A stretch of DNA of 64,000 bases from Galaxea fascicularis (taxonomy: Eukaryota > Cnidaria > Anthozoa > Scleractinia > Euphylliidae), in NCBI GenBank assembly GCA_948470475.1, contig OX419339.1, positions 7,796,685-7,860,684 on the forward strand. Direction: 5' to 3'. Positions 61,001-64,000 of the stretch are shown here, piece after piece. Within the stretch, counting starts at the first letter, position 1, and every line of letters begins with the position of its first letter. The notes under the pieces were generated by a model. That model was not told where the DNA came from. It worked only from the letters and a program-made list of their open reading frames with translations, and ran no database searches. A program made the position numbers and the translations under genes.

Positions 61001-62358
61001 TTCCGGCTGTCGCTTCTCTCCGCCGGGAATACGTCTACATTCGCAGGCTAGCCATGCCGGCCCAAGTAGGTCTCCAGGATTTGTCCCTCGGGACTCGGGA
61101 TAATTGCGCATATGTGCATATCTCTAATTGCACATATGTTGCATTAATTCTGATTACAATCAGGACAAAATTATATATAACATACTACCTACTCAAGCTA
61201 GCCTATATCGAGGTGGCATAAAGGACAACGATCTCTGCACCCTTTGTAAAAGCGAGAAGCAAACTTTAAACCGCCTGTTAGTTTTTTGCAACGAGACTGC
61301 CTCCTTCTGGAATCAGTTTCAAACCTGGTGGTATCAAAAAACTCAGGAATATATCTCTTTAAATCTAAGCAAAACTTTGTACGGCTGTCACGAGAGATCG
61401 GTTAAGGGGGAGGCACTAAATCATAACTGTATTCTTCTTGCAAAATACTATATCGTTTGCACTAGTAGGCGCGAGGACGGGCTACGTTTTCGAAGTTTCC
61501 TTCTACGGCAGCATGAAAAACATGTCATGTTGAAGGAAATTACTACAGCTAAAAAAGCGCTTCCAAACGTTTTCCAAAAGTGGGCTTTGCTTTTGTAATG
61601 TGCATCTTCTCATTTTTTTGTTTTGCAAATTTTTTGTATTGTGCAACTTTGACTTGTCTGATTCTAACACACGTTATGCTCCGCACTGTTCTTGTATGTT
61701 ATTATTGTACCTGTTTTGTCAAATTAATAAAAAAAATGGCAAAAAAAAAGAAATTTAAAACCTCAACTTCTGAACGAGTTTTTATATCAACAATGATTTA
61801 ATTTCTAAGTCAAGAAAATAAGACGAGCTTTATCGTATGGAGTTATTGTAATGCATTATTAACATATTATTAATGTGTTATTAATATTATAATAAAGTAA
61901 TTTAAATGTATATAATTGTTTGATTCCTGAGAACAAACCTTATCTATAGTATTCATTTTCTATTATATACAATCCTAATTGATCACTGAAAAGCGTCAGA
62001 TAGGAATGTGTTCAATAAATGTATGTATGTGTCTACTAAAAAAAAAATTCTGACTACAAAAATTTCTTTCGATTACAAACATAGCTTGTCTCTGAGAAAT
62101 AGACAATGTGCGACATACCTGGTTCACAATAAAAAACAACAAGGGCATTATTGTTGGTACCGAAGTACACTTTCTCCACATCAACCCCGCTGAACTTTTC
62201 CAGGTAGAAGCACAAGCAATCTTCAGTTGTCTTCTCACTTAGTCCTTGAACGTGGATTCTTAAAGGGTCTGGTGGTACTTTCTTCTTGGGGGGCTGGAAT
62301 TTAACTGTTATAGGTTTTTTGTTTATTGAGTGTTCACCTTCCAGAAGTCGCTGACGAT
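52079..62358 (-). CDS. PARP14-like mono-ADP-ribosyltransferase (copy C), intact over seven exons, first exon not found
   Basis: Exons 62358-62119, 60618-60379, 59971-57681, 57376-57152, 54896-53330, 52974-52648 and 52365-52079 join in one frame: 5,177 nt, about 1,724 residues. The first two exons are both 240 nt, phase 1-1, and each encodes most of an RRM-like domain. Exon 3 finishes RRM 2, holds a long KH-like region, then macrodomain 1 (GDITKDLVDAIVNAAN, GGLAAGIV, AVSSGVFGFP). Macrodomain 2 is split between exons 4 and 5 (VGDIAVN, FPAIGTGTL). Macrodomain 3 is in exon 5 (GDITKETTDAIVVIS, FPAIGTGNLG), followed by KH and a WWE domain (DIQWIFNDAG). Exons 6-7 are the ART domain with H-Y-L residues ([27 protein letters not shown]), typical of mono-ADP-ribosylation. 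The order matches human PARP14 (1,801 aa). The start codon must lie in an upstream exon, because the acceptor at 62359-62360 enters in phase 1. The intron upstream of exon 2 carries a LINE insertion. Confidence 0.87.
55080..57151 (-). other. Copy C intron within macrodomain 2
   Basis: Homologous to 38280-40661 of copy B. No exon recognised. It contains the foldback element 56863-57116, just 3' of exon 4. Confidence 0.6.
56863..57116. repeat. Foldback element (copy C version)
   Basis: Outer arms cacttcccagttgagcgc and gcgctcaactgggaagtg, inner arms around acgtcaaaactttg on both sides. The copy B version at 40441-40622 has lost part of the left arm. Confidence 0.75.
61159..62047 (+). mobile_element. 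5'-truncated LINE insertion in copy C
   Basis: The plus strand encodes about 145 C-terminal codons (61161-61598) of a non-LTR retrotransposon. These include the zinc-binding-type region CTLCKSEKQTLNRLLVFC, FWNQFQTWW and KKALPNVFQKWALLL, then a 3' UTR and a terminal A run (62038-62046). The flanks are attctgattac and attctgactac (11 bp, one mismatch). Copy B has one such site (43775-43785), so this is an insertion after the B/C split or lost from B. It is antisense to the PARP14-like gene. Confidence 0.85.
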
Positions 62359-62535
62359 CTGGCAACAGAAAATCGTTCTTTAATTAGATTTACCATAATG
62401 ATAAATACATACGAAATAAAGTTTGCCATCAACATGTGTTAAGCTGGTGTTTGTTAGTCCAAAAATATTCTATGGATATTTGTGATAGCAAAACTATTTC
62501 TATGTTCTAGTAGTTAACTGCTTCATTGACGGACT

Positions 62536-63645
62536 CTGGGCCTGTTAAGATTGTGCTGGTAAATTAAGTAAAAAATTAAGCTGCTCCCAAAAGTGCTCAA
62601 AAATTGCCAAACAACGGAAAAGGTGTTCCTAGAATTTTAAACGTTGTTTGTTCTGAGTTACATATTGAAACAACATGCAGAAATTGTTTGATGTGAGCTT
62701 CCTCCATGGTTTCGTTCCACGGATGCCAGCGGCTACCATGAGTGAAATAACAAAAGGCGGGTCCAGTTATCAAATGAATAACCGCTTAAAATTTGATACG
62801 CTGTTCGTGGGCGATATTAGGGACTTTAAACAAATCGCTACTGCGACCTCCACTACGGCGGCCGGAAGTAAAAAAGCTCAGAAATGACACAGTGCACAGG
62901 CTTGGAAATGACCTTTCGCCGTAGCGTCAAATCTTTCAACGTGAAGAGCTGTCTTCTGTCGTAGTCGCTACTACGTGAGTGAAGAGTCGACTTTTCTCCT
63001 ATTTTTTAAAATCACTGGTTTTTAAAAGCTATTTCACTTTATCTGGAAAGTGTTCGAGGCTTCTGGTTTCAAATAGCTACGTTTTCTCTGCGTTTTCTCA
63101 GTTTGAGATTTCGATCCTCAACTAAGTGTGCCATGGTCGTGAAAAAACTGCCTGAAAAAGCAAAGGCTTTAAACAAGAATAGAATATCTAATAAAAATGT
63201 TGAATTTGTTGATTTGTTGTTACAATAAATACCTTACATAAGAAGAAAAATCACTTGCAGCTAACTCCGATCTGCATCTAGCCTGCGTGGCAGGCTTAAA
63301 AGGGGAGGAGGCGTGTAGCGAGAAACGAGAGAAAAATGGCGGGGGCTGGGGAGGAGAAGGGAAAAGGAAGGCATGCACGAAGAATCCCCATTTTCTGATG
63401 TCTGCGTTCGCCGGCGGACGCAAAATTCTGATTGGTTAATTTTGACGGTAGTCAAAACAAACTTGTTATCGCGAGCTTTTATTTACTGAGCCGATTTGAA
63501 CTTGGTCGCAAATTGCGAATTTACTTTGAAGTCGGAACAAGAAGTGGCAGTTGGAGTTCCTCTAGAGGGAAGAAATGTTTTAGCTGTTTAATTTTACCCA
63601 CGGGATACGGTAAAAGCCTCATTTACCAAATGTTTGTTGGCGCCA
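62536..63645 (+). other. About 1.1-kb segment present upstream of copy C but absent from copy B
   Basis: Copy B reads cattgacaagaaatttacat without a gap (about 44268-44287). In copy C the two sides of this site are 1.1 kb apart. The extra segment includes a RecQ-like Walker A region (63432-63660) and an unassigned plus ORF (62675-62887). It could be an insertion in C or a deletion in B. Confidence 0.55.
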
Positions 63646-63660
63646 AGAAATTTGCATATT
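63432..63660 (+). pseudogene. RecQ-like helicase N-terminal fragment
   Basis: Near 63590-63635 the sequence encodes LILPTGYGKSLIYQ, a Walker A motif in RecQ-like context. The preceding helix appears in a different frame (LKSEQEVAVGVPLEGRNVLAV), showing a frameshift directly before the motif. No DEAH-type box follows. It resembles the RecQ-like fragment at 25489 in kind but not in close sequence. Confidence 0.55.
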
Positions 63661-64000
63661 TGTAGTGAGGTATCGATCTATCGAACGATTCTTGAACTAC
63701 AACTTCACAATGTCTCAACCTTAAGCTGTTTTCACAGAAATATATTCGATATCACAGAAGCAAGTCAGAATATTGTCATCTTGGCTCAATGTGTTTTCCC
63801 GCAGCAAGTAATGTCTCCGGGCGATTCAACTCCGTACCGCGTACTAGTGAACTGTTTGTCGATATTCCTGAAAACAATGACTTGCGTGAATTTCCCAGAC
63901 ACGTGTAAGATTTAATTTTGTGTTATTGAAGATTCAATTTCGCAGTAAAATTCTGCTAAAATCAGGCCAGGACTTTGGTTTTTCTCTGACGACGAAAATT

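Noticed and set aside
62359..62396. A frameshift disabling the first coding exon of copy C (4 extra bases relative to copy B after the ATG).
   Set aside because: The difference lies upstream of a strong splice acceptor at 62359-62360. The exon proper is 240 nt and in phase, so the lesion is most likely in an intron.

Overview
The window is eukaryotic. Genes are broken by GT-AG introns with consistent phases, coding density is low, and the non-coding DNA is full of palindromic MITE-like elements, LINE and Ty3/gypsy fragments, microsatellites and a tRNA-derived SINE. The gene families (DTX3L-like, PARP14-like, TRIM with a filamin repeat) and the repeat style suggest a cnidarian, most likely an anthozoan such as a stony coral. 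That placement is inference; no species marker was seen.

The main content is an ADP-ribosylation/ubiquitin gene neighbourhood. At the left end two genes start head to head about 430 bp apart. One runs off the left edge on the minus strand and only its RRM-like first exon is visible. The other is a complete seven-exon plus-strand gene (1318-14467, 919 codons) encoding RRM-like, KH-like, macro, RING and Deltex C-terminal domains: a DTX3L-type E3 ligase with an ADP-ribose-binding macrodomain in the same chain. The shared promoter carries consensus-like NF-kB, GAS/STAT and ISRE/IRF motifs within 50 bp. A TRIM gene (RING, two B-boxes, coiled coil, filamin repeat) follows at 16579.

Three minus-strand copies of PARP14-like sequence follow. 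Copy A (22159-23242) is only the last two ART-domain exons. Copy B (35396-44105) is a decayed pseudogene with stop codons, a 747-bp in-frame deletion, frameshifts, an internal inversion and a SINE insertion, but its KH-WWE-ART 3' part is still open. Copy C (52079-62358) is intact over seven exons (about 1,724 codons: two RRM-like, KH-like region, three macrodomains, KH, WWE, ART) and its first coding exon is not identified. B and C lie in a segmental duplication (about 34.2-44.6 kb and 51.1-64 kb), so each serves as an empty-site control for insertions in the other.

Between these genes lie gypsy remnants (18.2-19.8 kb, 48.1-48.8 kb), LINE fragments, RecQ-like helicase fragments, a 63-bp minisatellite open in all three plus frames, several long palindromes, and a broken compact two-ORF element of unknown, possibly virus-like origin (45.6-46.9 kb).

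The probable biology is a mono-ADP-ribosyltransferase (PARP14-like) writing ADP-ribose and a macro-RING-Deltex ligase reading it and attaching ubiquitin, under an immune-type promoter. This resembles the human PARP9-DTX3L-PARP15-PARP14 cluster.
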